Of a stretch of 64,000 bases of DNA, positions 34,641 to 45,708 are shown piece after piece. Below the pieces are notes generated by a model, which was not told the origin of the DNA, ran no database searches, and was given only the letters and a program-made list of their open reading frames with translations. The DNA comes from Cryptomeria japonica (Eukaryota > Streptophyta > Pinopsida > Cupressales > Cupressaceae): positions 875,058,594 through 875,122,593 of the forward strand of contig NC_081409.1 of NCBI RefSeq assembly GCF_030272615.1, read 5' to 3'. Within the stretch, counting starts at the first letter, position 1. Every line of letters starts with the position of its first letter. A program made the position numbers and the translations under genes.

Positions 34641-35793
34641 AGGGTCACACCAGAAGGCGCATGTTGCTGAACATTCCGAGCAGAAGGAGTCTGCCTTTTA
34701 TGCCTTTATGGCTAAGAGGTCTTCAGATCATGCCAGGTCTTCTGCTTGGTACATCGACTCTGGTGCATCACGTCACTTTTCTCATCGACGTGACTGGTTT
34801 ACAGACTTCTCATCTTTCAGTGATTCCGTTGTATTTGGCGGAGGTGAGGAGTATACAGTTGTTGGCAGAGGCACTGTTCAGATACAGTCTGGTGGCAGGA
34901 CTCTCATTTTCCTGAATGTGTACTATGTTCCTGGTATGGAACTTAATCTGCTCTCTGTCAGTCAGATTATGAGGAATTCTCCTCAACTAGATGTGGTGTT
35001 TAGTGCTCACAAGTGTTCCATCATTGATCGGGAGACTCATCTTACTGTTGCTGTTGGTCTAGAGGATCATGGCCTATATAGGCTTCTTGACACTGGTGAT
35101 TCTCCTGAAGTGGCTCTGGCAGCTCGTGTTTCTCCTCTCAGCACTTTGTGGCATCAGAGATATGGACATCTCAACATTCAGTATCTCTCTCAGCTATCTC
35201 GGGAGGGACTTGTTTCAGGGTTACCTAATATTCAGACTCAGCATCTTGGAGTATGTGGTGCCTGTCAAGCTGGCAAACAGCATCGGACTTCATTCACACA
35301 TGGAAAGTCTTGGCGCGCATCTAAGGTACTTCAACTACTTCATGCTGATATTTGTGGTCCTATGAATACATCTTCTGTTACTGGTTGCAAATACTTTTTG
35401 CTTATTGTAGATGATTTTAGTAGAAAGATGTGGGTGTACTTTCTTAAACACAAATCAGATGTATTTAGTATCTTTCAGAAGTTTAAGTCCTTTGTTGAAA
35501 AAGAGTCTGGATCTAGCATCATTACTCTTAGGACAGATAACAGGGGGGAATTTTGTTCTTCTGCATTCTCCAACTTTTGTGATACCCATGGCATCAAACG
35601 CCAATTGACTACACCCTATACTCCTCAGCAAAACAGTGTTGTTGAGCGTCACAATCGTACGGTTGTTGAGATGGCTCGCTCTATGTTACAACACAGGAGT
35701 GTTCCGGATAAGTATTGGGCTGGAGCAGTGTTTACTGTTGTCTACCTCCTTAACCGTTCCCCTACTCAAGCTGTTAAGGGGAAGACTCCATAA
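34641..35793 (+). CDS. Element D protease and integrase
   Basis: The protease has WYIDSGASRHFSH with D-S-G near 34756. The integrase has a zinc region WHQRYGHLNIQYLSQL with CGACQAGKQH. Its catalytic residues are all present: Asp in HADICGP (about 35342), Asp in LRTDNRGEF (about 35533) and Glu in VVERHNR (about 35642). A TAA at 35791-35793 sits where relatives have a Tyr codon (KTPYEVW), one base change from readable. The integrase C-terminal part follows in the same frame. Confidence 0.92.
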
Positions 35794-36516
35794 GAGGTTT
35801 GGTCTGGTCGGAAGCCTAAGATCAACCACCTGAAGGTTTTTGGCTCTGTTGCATATGTTTGGATTCCAGATGCTAAGCGCTCCAAGTTGGATTCCAACAG
35901 TCAGAAACTCATGATGACAGGATACAGTGATCACCATAAGGCCTACAGACTGATAGATATAGACACTGAACGTCTTATCTTCAGTCGTGATGTTGTATTT
36001 GATGAAGACAGAGGATTCTTTCAGTCCCCTTCTTCTGAGCAGTGTTCTGAGGATCAGCCTCACAGTTTTCTTATTCCATTAGGTTCGCCTGATGGGAGGG
36101 ATGATGCAGAATCTGTTTTCGATGATGCACTACCTGAATTCCCTCTGGAGAATAATCCTCCTCCTGCTGCTCCTGTTCCTACTCCTGAGCCTCTTCCAGC
36201 TCCTCCAGATGTTAGCACTTCTACTCTCCGGCCTAAATGGTGGGCCAAGACCATTGGTGATCTCAGGGATACTGAGCTCATTGAGGGTAGAACCTCCCGT
36301 AATAAGAGCAAACAGCAGCATACAGTCAATTTTGCTCTCATGGCTAACATACACAGTGTTTTTGAGCCTCAGACATATTCAGAGGCTAAAGGTATACCTG
36401 AGTGGGAACAGGCTATGGAAGCTGAGTTCCAGAGTCTTCAGAAGAATCAACTTGGGCCCTTTCTGATCTTCCTTCAGGGAAGAAGCCCATTAGCTGCAAA
36501 TGGGTGTACAAAGTAA
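35794..36516 (+). pseudogene. Element D integrase C-terminus and linker, before frameshift
   Basis: After the TAA the frame continues EVWSGRKPKINHLKVFGSVA, then a proline-rich linker (PPAAPVPTPEPLPAPPDV). Near 36450 one A is missing, so the frame leaves RT; the text should pass into TWALSDLPSGKKPISCKWVY in the next frame. The stop at 36514-36516 is an effect of this deletion. Confidence 0.88.
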
Positions 36517-37908
36517 AATACAAAGCTGATGGAACCCTAGACAAGTATAAGGCTCGTCTTGTTGCTCGTGGGTTCTCACAAAAAGAAGGCATTGACTACG
36601 AGGAGACTTTTGCTCCTACAGCCAAAATGAGTACCATACGGCTCGTTCTTGCCTTGGCAACCCAGTTCAGTTGGAAAGTCCATCAGATGGACGTCAAGAG
36701 TGTTTTTTTGAATGGTGACTTACAGGAAGAAGTCTACATGACGCAACCCCCAGGATTCAAGGTTGTTGGTCAAGAACAGAAGGTCTGTAGACTAGTCAAA
36801 GCACTCTATGGTCTGAAACAAGCTCCGGGCTTGGTACATGAAAATTGATAAGTACCTAACAGATCATGGTTTTCAGCAAAGTCCATCTGATGCAAACCTG
36901 TATATCAAGCATACTAGTAATGATGTTCTGTTTGTGGTTGTCTATGTGGATGACTTAATCATTACTGGCAGTTCAGCACATTTGATCACTGGGATCAAAC
37001 AGGATTTGTGCCGCACCTTTGATATGACAGATTTGGGACTTCTACATTACTGCTTAGGAGTTGAAGTTTGGCAGACTGAGAACAGTATCTTTCTCTCTCA
37101 GTCCAAGTATGCCAGAAGTCTTGTGGACAGGTTCAGAATGCAGGATTGCAAACCTGCCTCTACTCCTATGGAACCCGGGCTCAAACTGTCAACTCAGTCA
37201 TCTTCACCAGTTGTGGATGAATCTTTGTTCAGGCAACTAGTGGGCAGTCTCATCTATCTTACTGCCACTAGACCTGACATCAATTTTGCAGTAAGCTACA
37301 TTTCACGCTTCATGACAGCTCCCAAGGCTGATCATTGGATAGCAGCGAAGCGTGTGCTGCGTTATGTGAGTGGTACTCCTGATTATGGACTTCTGTACAC
37401 TCGGAGTTCTGATCCTATACTCAGTGGCTACACAGATTCTGATTGGGCGGGTTTGGTTGATGACCGTAAGTCTACAGCAGGGTATGTATTTAGTTTGGGA
37501 TCTGGTGCTGTCACATGGACTAGTAAGAAGCAGCAAGCAGTGGCTCTCTCCTCGACAGAAGCAGAGTATCGGGGAGCAGTTAAGGCATCTTGTGAGGCGG
37601 TTTGGCTTCGACGAATGCTTGCGGATATGCATGTCTCCCAGGCAGGTCCTACTCCCTTGTTCTGTGATAATCAGGGAGTGCTCAAACTCGCCAAGAATCC
37701 AGTCTTCCATGAAAGAACCAAGCATGTGGAAACTCATTGTCACTATATTCAACAGCTGGTTGAAGACGGATCCATCCAGTTGCTGTATGTTTCTACCTCG
37801 GAGCAGCTAGCAGACATCTTCACCAAGCCCCTTGGTCCTGATAAATTTGTAAAATTCAGGGGGTCTATAGGTGTAGTTAATAGATTGAGCATTAAAGGAG
37901 GGTATTAG
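36450..37908 (+). pseudogene. Element D reverse transcriptase and RNase H
   Basis: RT blocks are KPISCKWVYKVKYKADGTLD, MDVKSVFLNGDLQEEVYM, ALYGLKQAP and the catalytic VVYVDDLIITG near 36940. A one-base deletion near 36827 breaks the frame in APRAWYM. RNase H has TDSDWAG near 37435, STEAEYRG near 37555, FCDNQGVLKLAKN near 37660 and the end block EQLADIFTKPLGPDKF. Only this deletion breaks 36504-37908. Confidence 0.92.
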
Positions 37909-38108
37909 CATATTAAAATAATGTTAATTTTAGTATTAATGCTCAATAGTGTATATTCTATTCTAGTTAAATCGTCTACGATCTTCTCAGCAGTTTCTTA
38001 TTAGAAACTTGCTATTCTTGTAAATATTCTTGTATTATTTATGAGCGTCTTCCTCATTCTGTTAATTAATCAATTCTTTGATATCCATATGCTTCTGCAT
38101 TTGTTTTA
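37903..38108 (+). repeat. 3' LTR of element D
   Basis: Begins TATTAGCATATT right after the polypurine tract ATTAAAGGAGGG (37891-37902) and ends TTTGTTTTA before CTTAT. The coding frame of RNase H runs three codons into it (stop TAG at 37906-37908). Six differences from the 5' LTR. Confidence 0.93.
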
Positions 38109-38279
38109 CTTATCATGTTGACTTGGGCTGAACATAACAGGAAGAAGGCCAAGGCCAAGGCCAAGGCAAAGTAATCATCTTGGATTGTGAAGAATCATTC
38201 GACTCCTCATGTTGCTCAAAAGAAATCAGCAAGGGAGATGTATAATGCCTTGACCACTCTATATCAAGTGTAAACATCT

Positions 38280-39451
38280 CCCCTAAAATGATGTTGAAGA
38301 ACAAACTCAATGCCACATGTGAGAGACACACACATGGCAGCCAACTTCCTTAAGAAGACCACAAAACTTCACATTCAAGTTGCAGCTATTGGGGTTAAGG
38401 TGGAGGATGACAACCCAGTATCGACAACATTAAAAGCACTCTCTCCATCTTGGGAACCTTGTTTACCGCTAAAACTGATAAATCAAATACAGGAAATAAT
38501 AATGTACATGACAATGCATACCAAACACAGTAGTAAAATATATCTTTATTCGCACATGCAATTATTACAAAGAAGAAGACCAGAGATAGCCGGCCAAGAA
38601 TTACAATAGATCCAACTACCTTCCTTGGCGGTACACAATATATTTATAAAACCTAACGATTGCCAAGAGGTACACAACCATCAACCAACCGTCACATAAC
38701 TACCCGAGAGTGACAAACCACTTAATACAATTAATTAATACATTGTCGGGTAACCAAAATTATCAAACATAACTATAAGCATTTTATGCGTACTACAACC
38801 ATTTACTCAAGGTGTTTGTACTTGTGAGAAGCTTTTCCCCTTTGAAAAGCTTTGGGATGATTTTATCCAAGAAAAAACTAAATTTCAAATTGGAAGACAG
38901 TCAAAACAATCCCTCATTGGGAAGTTGAAAAAAACATGGCAAGAATGGGTCAGAAAGAAAAGCACTTAGATATAGAGTCTTCTCGTCAAGAGAAAAAGAT
39001 TTAAGGCCTATCACATGTTCCAAGTGCCAAAGTTTGGCCACTATGCTTCTAAATGTCCTCAGAAGAAGAAGGGAAACGGGAAGCAGTAGCAACAGCAGGA
39101 CCAGTTTGCAAGCAGTGTAGAAGCTCCAATAATGAATGAACTTTCATACATGACAGCAATTTCATGTTTACCCACTCACACTATAGTGAAGGGTGGAATG
39201 TGACAACAGGTCGTCAAAACACATGACCTTGAATGAGAAAGCTTTCAACAAAATTGAAGAGCATAAGACTAGCATACAAGTAGAAAATGGTGATGAAGCC
39301 ACATATCATGTTTTGGCTGTATCCTTGACCTTGATGATGTCCTTTATGTTCCTTGATTTAACAAAGAATTATCATTAGAAATTGTAGCCAAAATCATGGT
39401 CAAGAATTGGCCAAAGATGTTTGTAAATGGATCTTTGCAAGCTGATTGCTG
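38280..39451 (+). pseudogene. Copia element H: gag and protease remnant
   Basis: MAANFLKKTTKLHIQVAAIG and VKVEDDNPVSTTLKALSPSW match copia gag. A zinc knuckle CSKCQSFGHYASKC is near 39020-39061. A decayed protease follows near 39215 (SSKHMTLNEKAFNKIEEHKT, the D-S-G site is lost). An AT-rich insert of unknown type separates gag parts at about 38465-38900. The element is cut at 39457 by element F and resumes at 51244. Confidence 0.8.
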
Positions 39452-39456
39452 ATCCC

Positions 39457-42228
39457 TGTAATGTCCCCTAATGCAACCCTCTTATATTCTGTCCTAGAAT
39501 CACAATTTTAGTAAATAGAGAGAGCAATAGAAGGACGCTAATGTCAACCCGCTGGAGGCTAGTGCTCTTGATTCCTTGTATTCCCCTTCCATAATTGGAT
39601 GGTGAGATTAGGAATGCATAGATTCATTACTTATGATTGACATTTTACTGAATTCTAACTAATCTCTGCTAATGTTCTTATAGCCCTGTTTCTGTGTTTA
39701 GATTATGCTCAGACCCATAAATGATATACCTATATTAATTTGTATTGTTACTGGTGAATATGATTTAAGTCATTATTATAATTCTTGTGAATATACAAAA
39801 GTACAGTGAATTTAATTAAGTATTATTATATTGCTGTAAATAGACAGTGGTACAGAGAATATAATTATTATATTACTGTATATATGCAGACATACAGATT
39901 CATACCTGCTGCTTTCCTTATGGGCAGAAAGTTACCTTGTGTGAATATTATTAAAGCTGGAAAGTAATTCTCTTACAACTTCGTGGAGAGATAAAGTCAG
40001 ACTCTTTGTAATTGCTGGACCCGATGTTTCTTTGTTGGTTAACAGATTTTGTTCTCTTCAAAATATGACAGTATTGACTCCTAGCCCCAGACAAGAGAAC
40101 AAACTATTAACAACAGTTGGAGAAGTTGCTATTGTTTTGCAACTTTCCTCTGAATTTTAGAGGTACAACTCCCTCCTATGATATCAATTTAGGTTTTTCT
40201 GGGTATGCTTTTAAACAAAAAGCAGGAAAGGTGAGACTTTTAACCTGAAAGTCTTAAAGGTAAGGAAAAAAATCTATACAATTAATGAAAGAAATTTTTC
40301 CAGCCAACTTTCAACTAGTCATTGTTACACAACACTCATTCAAAGATGAACATTATATAACCATGCACGGTAGAGGGAAGCAAGTCCTTCAACAACTCAT
40401 CATATAGAAACTTGAACAGAAAGCATCCACATAAGAAGAATGCAAGTTTATGTACTGTAGCAAAAAGTCTAATCATATTAGATAAACTGTTCATAAATCT
40501 ACATATCAAACAGTAAAATCAAATCCATGTTCTACTTGCTTTTCAGAAAACAACACAAAGTTTGTCTTTCCAAAAATTCCCCCCCCCTTCCTTTTACTTT
40601 CTATTTCCTTTTATATCTAAAACCCCCTTTGCCATTTCCAAGAAACAATTCCCACAGGAATAACGGTCTTGAAAATGAACATTTTAAACATTGTCTTAGG
40701 TAAAACAAAAATTACCAGAAAACTCATTATTAACACTAAACCCATACTATAAACAACCTCTAAATTCATATTTCTTCATCAGGTACAAGGTTCCAACCAG
40801 CAATTTGGTTGTCAATCATCTCGGCCTTTGTTTCTTCTTCAATAAGTACCCAGAGGACTGCTGAAAATTCGTCTTCATCCTCTATGAGTTCTCAGGCGAG
40901 GTCAGTAAAAAAGAATAGGATGTCATCTTGCATATGCTCAACCTTTGGCTGTATCACCGGGGCCTTTCCTTTGAGCACCATCTTCTTTGCTGTATGAAAA
41001 TTTAATCACTAGGGTTTCTTCTTGCAATTATCCCCTCTTGTAAACGTTGTTCGTGATTCTCAGCTTGCTCAGCAATTTTTCCTAATAAGATGATAACCTT
41101 TCTATATTCCGAAAAATCAGTTCGTTGTTTCCATGCAAGAGCATGCATCCCTTGGATAATATTCCCTTGTTCACTTTCCAGCCAATTTAAGTTAGGATTA
41201 ACAACCGGCAACTGGTTGTCGTGAGGTAAAACCATTCTGATAAAGGAGGCTCATGATAGCGTGTGTTACTTCGGCTATTTTCGAAGGGTGGTGTACTAAA
41301 TTCCACCTGCAAAAGGTGATGATACCAATTGCTACAACTCGTGCCACCACATTTATGTGCCTTTACCCGTTTAATCTGCCATTAATGATGGTACTTGCAA
41401 ATCTTCATTTGATTCGTTTCCTAGAAATTGTATACCGTACGGCTATGGGCTGACTTGGAAACCCAACAGAAAAAAATTGGAAGTCTTTGATACTCCGACA
41501 TCGACCTATAAGAGAGTATCAGGTATCAGGAAAAAATAGGAAATGGAAACTGTGTGGTCTTCTGGTTATTGCTCGATAGATATCGATCCTTCCTTCGGAA
41601 TCACTACATCGGACGGAATTAGAACTCAGCAACTCCAAGGCATAGTTCCAATGTCTTAGGGTTTCGTTCATAAGGGGTGAGTGATAGAGGGAAAAGCCGC
41701 TTGTTTAATAGGGGCTGGTATTTTTTAAAAATAAAATGGGGGTAACATTCTTAAGGTAGCATTCTCCTCCTAAATTATTTCTCCCATAACCTTTTTTTCC
41801 CCCCTCCATCTTTAATCCACGTAGGCTTACTTTTATTACAAGGAAAAGTCATGCCCATTGGGAGAGACATGACTTACTCTTCAATCACGTCTTCCCAAAC
41901 TTAAACGGAATTCTCTAATTAATATTAGATAAAAACATTGCTTAATCAATTAATATTATGGAAGATAAATACATTAATATTATATTGCTAAATTAATTAA
42001 TTAATATTATATTGCTTAATTATTAATTTATTTAATATTATATTGGTTAATTAATTATAAATGGATGATTAATCAGTATTAAATAAGTGAATTAAGATTA
42101 ATCAGTATTAAATAAGTGAATTAATTATTTAATTATATTTTAATTTAATTTTTATTTTTATTCTTTTGTATTTTAATTTTATTATTATTATTTATTATTA
42201 AATTATATTTCAAAGTGGGGACATTACA
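39457..42228 (-). repeat. 3' LTR of element F, enlarged
   Basis: It is 2772 bp, against 1081 bp for the 5' LTR. The outer parts match it (39457-40045 with 50158-50735, and about 41745-42228 with 50745-51238). The middle 1.7 kb is extra: an insertion here, or a deletion in the other LTR. The right part is extremely AT-rich with TTAATTAATTAATATTATAT repeats. Confidence 0.85.
40766..41235 (-). pseudogene. Unrecognised coding-like remnant inside the F 3' LTR
   Basis: On the minus strand 41235-41002 reads MVLPHDNQLPVVNPNLNWLE and a helical stretch to RRNPSD and a stop. A second frame from 40981 reads MVLKGKAPVIQPKVEHMQDD and, across one TGA, ELIEDEDEFSAVLWVLIEEE, ending NLVPDEEI and TGA at 40766. 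Composition is acidic and protein-like. No known domain. It lies in the 1.7 kb part present only in this LTR and may be a captured or inserted sequence. Confidence 0.35.
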
Positions 42229-42346
42229 GTCCACCCCACTCAAGATTGCTTGTCCTCAAGCAATGATCATAGAATGTTCAAAAATGATTCCCAATATGAA
42301 ATGGCTTTGGAAACACTCAAAGAATAAGCATGCTGCTACTTTTTTG
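42229..42346 (-). other. Element F polypurine tract and 3' internal end
   Basis: The minus strand reads GAGTGGGGTGGAC up to the LTR start at 42228. Just before it is the palindromic word CTTGAGGACAAG, seen near the 3' end of many plant LTR elements. Confidence 0.7.
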
Positions 42347-42354
42347 TAAAAACC

Positions 42355-43344
42355 TACGAAACCCTGGGACGCGTCCCCTACCTGAAAACCCCCGTCCCAG
42401 TCCCGGGGACGTTTCGGGGACTTGGGGACGGCCAAGGGACGTCCCCCCCCCCCCCGTCCCCAAATTGTCAGAATTTTGAGGGGACGTTCTCGAAACGGGG
42501 GGACGACTTCCCTAGCTGTGGGGGACGTCCGTACGTCTCGGGGACGGCTAAGGACGGATTGGGGACGGCTAGACGTCCCCCACATCTAGAGCTAGGGAAA
42601 AAAAAAAAAAATTTAAAAAGTCGTATTTTCAATTTTTTTTTTAATTTTTCTAACATGGGCCCTCTATATTGAAAAAATTTAAAAAACGACTATCAATTTT
42701 TTTATTATTGAATTTGAATAGTTATGAAATCAAAATACGACTATCTATATTTGATTATTTTTCTAACATGGGCCCTCTATCAAAAATTAAAAGGCAACAT
42801 TAAATTTATTAATTCATGTCAAATATTTATAATTTTAAATTAATTCATATTATAAATTTTAAAATTTATAAATAGAAAATAAATTAAATAATAAATATTA
42901 TACTTTGCTTTTTAGTATTTACTTAGTACTATTTTGATTTCCATATCGCAATTGACAATGAAACAATATGGCAGCAGTGTGGCCTTTGGGCATTTTGTAT
43001 GTTATTTCTTTAATATCTATTATGATATGCATATTGACAATGTGAATGAATTGAAATTCTGAATTATGAGTGCATATTGAGTATTGAGTCTATTGATAAT
43101 GTGGTATCTTCGATGTTTGCATTCTAAAATGTTTTCATAGTATCATACACATGCTATATCCATGTTTTCATATGAATATAATGTATAGATGCATGCTTTA
43201 TCCATGTTTTCATATGAACATTTAGAATTTTCCTATATATTTTAAATTTTCCCTATATTTTATATAGCCGTCCCCTTTGCCATCCCCCCCGTCCCCAAAT
43301 TTGGCAAAAAAAATTGTCGTCCCGGAAACTTGGGGTAACGTAGG
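42355..43344. mobile_element. hAT-like non-autonomous DNA element, 8 bp flank repeats
   Basis: TAAAAACC lies on both sides (42347-42354 and 43345-43352), the 8 bp duplication size of hAT elements. The ends are imperfect inverted repeats (CCTACGAAACCC left, CCTACGTTACCCC in the complement of the right end). Subterminal regions are dense in GGGGAC and GTCCCC words (42365-42590 left, 43268-43335 right). The centre is AT-rich and non-coding. The motif CCTACG overlaps the flank, so the exact border may shift by two bases. Confidence 0.65.
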
Positions 43345-43621
43345 TAAAAACCCTAGTTCTTGCTCTAAATCACCATTTTATGTAAAACTACAAATGGAAC
43401 ATGATGCGTACCTGGTTGAGATCCTGCAATAGGTTAGGAAACCATTGAAACAATAAAATAGGATACGTACCTGATTGAGATCCTACAATAGGTTATGTAT
43501 AAAATTATAAATAATATAAAACTTCTAAGAGAGATGATTAAGCATAAGATTCTTTATACTTAAAGTTAGGAACATTAACTTAACCATAGTCTTGTCCAAC
43601 TCCTTATAGGATGTCAATCAT

Positions 43622-44453
43622 TTAAAAAATGGGAGTAAGATGAATGATGAGGTGTCCAAGAGACCCTCTACCCTAGGCCCAAGAGCGGAGTGTCCCCTTA
43701 ATAATTGTTGCTGCTTCGGTCACAACTAAATTGTATTTCTCCCCTCTTCACTTCTGCTTTATATTTATCATTTATAGTCTTGATCATTCTTAACACATCG
43801 TCATCAAACCATTTGGTTTCAAAAGCATCAACTTCATTATAAAGATAATACAAGGAGCTTTCTCAATATCAACAATAGTTGATGAGGTTCAGTTTGGGGA
43901 CATCATAGTCTCCCCTCCTTGGAAATGCTTGCCCACAAGCATTCTTAAATTTTATCATGAGGATTCTTGACTTTGAACCCTTGTACTTAGATGACTGAAG
44001 ATTTGTAAGGATAACCTGTAATTATCATTAAAAAATGGGAGTAAGAGGAATGATGAGGTGTCCAAGAGACCCTCTAACCTAGGCTCAAGAGCAGAGTGTC
44101 CCCTTAATAATTGTTGTTCATTCAGTCACAACTAAATTGTATTTCCCCCCTCTTCACTTCTGCTTTATATTCATTATTAATAGTCTTGAATCTTGATCAT
44201 TCTTAATACATCGTCATCAAACCATTTGGTTTCAATTGCATCAACTTCATTATAAAGATAATGCAAGGAGCTTTCTCAATATCAACAATAGTTGATGAGG
44301 TTCAGTTTGGGGACATCACAGTCTCCCCTCCTTGGAAATGCTTGCTCACAAGCATTCTTAAATTTTGTCATGAGGGTTCTTGACTTTGAACCCTTGTACT
44401 TAGATGAGTGAAGATTTGTAAGGATAACCCATAATTACATTATGAACCACACA
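43622..44453. repeat. 416 bp tandem duplication
   Basis: Two units, 43622-44037 and 44038-44453, each start TTAAAAAATGGGAGTAAGA. Both contain GGGGACATCA..GTCTCCCCTCCTTGG followed by a hairpin (GCTTG..CAAGC), which looks like an LTR end plus polypurine tract of the F group. They differ at roughly 5% of positions by eye. Confidence 0.85.
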
Positions 44454-44455
44454 TG

Positions 44456-44458
<3 letters not shown>

Positions 44459-44488
<30 letters not shown>
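44459..44488. repeat. (AT)n microsatellite
   Basis: About 14 uninterrupted AT units. Confidence 0.9.
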
Positions 44489-44490
<2 letters not shown>

Positions 44491-44712
44491 GTCCCATTGT
44501 AAGGATTAAGCAACTACATTATACATAATACAAGCATGTTAAAGTTTTGGGAGGAAGAGACGGGATGGGATTGCTTGGAGCCATTTCTACACTAAGCCCA
44601 AGGGAGGTTGCTTCTAACCCCCTTGCTCAACTTGGAGGCTCCTACTCACTGTCCCATCAAGGCCTCGTCTCCCTAAAAGTCCTTGCCATCTTGTGAAGTT
44701 GGGGGGAGAATG

Positions 44713-45454
44713 TGTTATTTTAAACCCTAGGTATGTTAATCAGATTCATATATTTGATTATGCCCTAGGTTGTAATCAGATTTGTAGTATTTTAGTAAAC
44801 CAACATAGATTAATTGTGTCCTAGATTGTAATCAGATTTGCAGTATTTTAGTAAACCAACATAGATTAATTGTGCCCTAGATTGTATTCAGATTTACAGT
44901 ATTTAATAAGCCAACATAAATCAGAAATGGAACAGCAGACAAACAAGCATACCCTGGGAAAACCTCCAAGGAGGAAAAACCCAGCATGAAAGACCCATAG
45001 GCCAGGTTATATATTCTCCTCTAAACATAAGTACAATACTTAGCTTGAATCTGATCTGCACATATCAGATCTGTTCCTTGCATACTTCAAAGGCTTGCAT
45101 CAAGATCCACTACGTCCTCTTGGACAATTTCGCACCAAGCTGAATAAGTTCTCAATCTTCCTTAAGTTCGCACCCTTCTTAAGACTTCGCACAGCAAAGC
45201 TAAATCGCCTTGTATATTATCAAACTTGATTGATTATTGACTTGCAAATTTTCATTTACTTATATGCATCATTTATTCTTTCAAATGTAAGTCGGCCTCC
45301 TTGGATTTTGGCGCCAATGTTAAATGGCGTGTGTTTAGCATAACGTGGCATTGAATAGGGTCACGTCACCCTAGGATAGGACCCGGTCCTAAAATGGGGT
45401 TCGGATGATGCCTTAAGGCAATCCGAACCCCTATATCCCTAGTTACAATTAACA
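44713..45454 (-). repeat. 3' LTR of element E
   Basis: The minus strand reads TGTTAATTGTAACTAGGG right after the purine tract AGTTAAGAGGGAG, and ends TTTAAAATAACA. It has the U5-type block GGGTTTTTCCTCCTTGGAGG near 44978. A short tandem of about 56 bp (AATTAATCTATGTTGG and so on) is near 44800-44910. The flank is GAATG. Confidence 0.85.
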
Positions 45455-45499
45455 CTCCCTCTTAACTAGGGAGGAGGAGAATACATAATCTGAACCTTT

Positions 45500-45670
45500 A
45501 AGTTCCATCTAGCACACAAGCATAGAATGGATCTAGCACACAAGCATTAAATTACATCTTCCACCTAGCACACAAGCATAGGATGGTTCTAGCACACAAG
45601 CATAGAAAGTGTAATACACCAATGGGTCTTTACATTATTACAATTATCCATCTAGCACACAAGCATAGAT
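45500..45670 (-). repeat. Dispersed short repeats in the E 3' UTR
   Basis: CTAGCACACAAGCAT and close variants occur six times between 45508 and 45668, spaced irregularly, between the RNase H stop and the polypurine tract. Confidence 0.75.
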
Positions 45671-45708
45671 TGGATGTAATTCATTCTTGCACACACACAA
45701 GGAATGAT

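Larger units (their letters stand above)
32915..38108 (+). mobile_element. Ty1/copia retrotransposon D with TA..TA LTR ends
   Basis: Two 206 bp LTRs (32915-33120 and 37903-38108) differ at 6 positions (about 97% identity by hand). CTTAT lies on both sides (32910-32914 and 38109-38113). Inside are a primer site, a 708 bp leader, gag, protease, integrase, RT and RNase H in one nearly continuous frame. Only one stop and two single-base deletions are seen, so this is the youngest element here. The LTRs start TATTAG and end GTTTTA in place of TG..CA. Confidence 0.95.
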
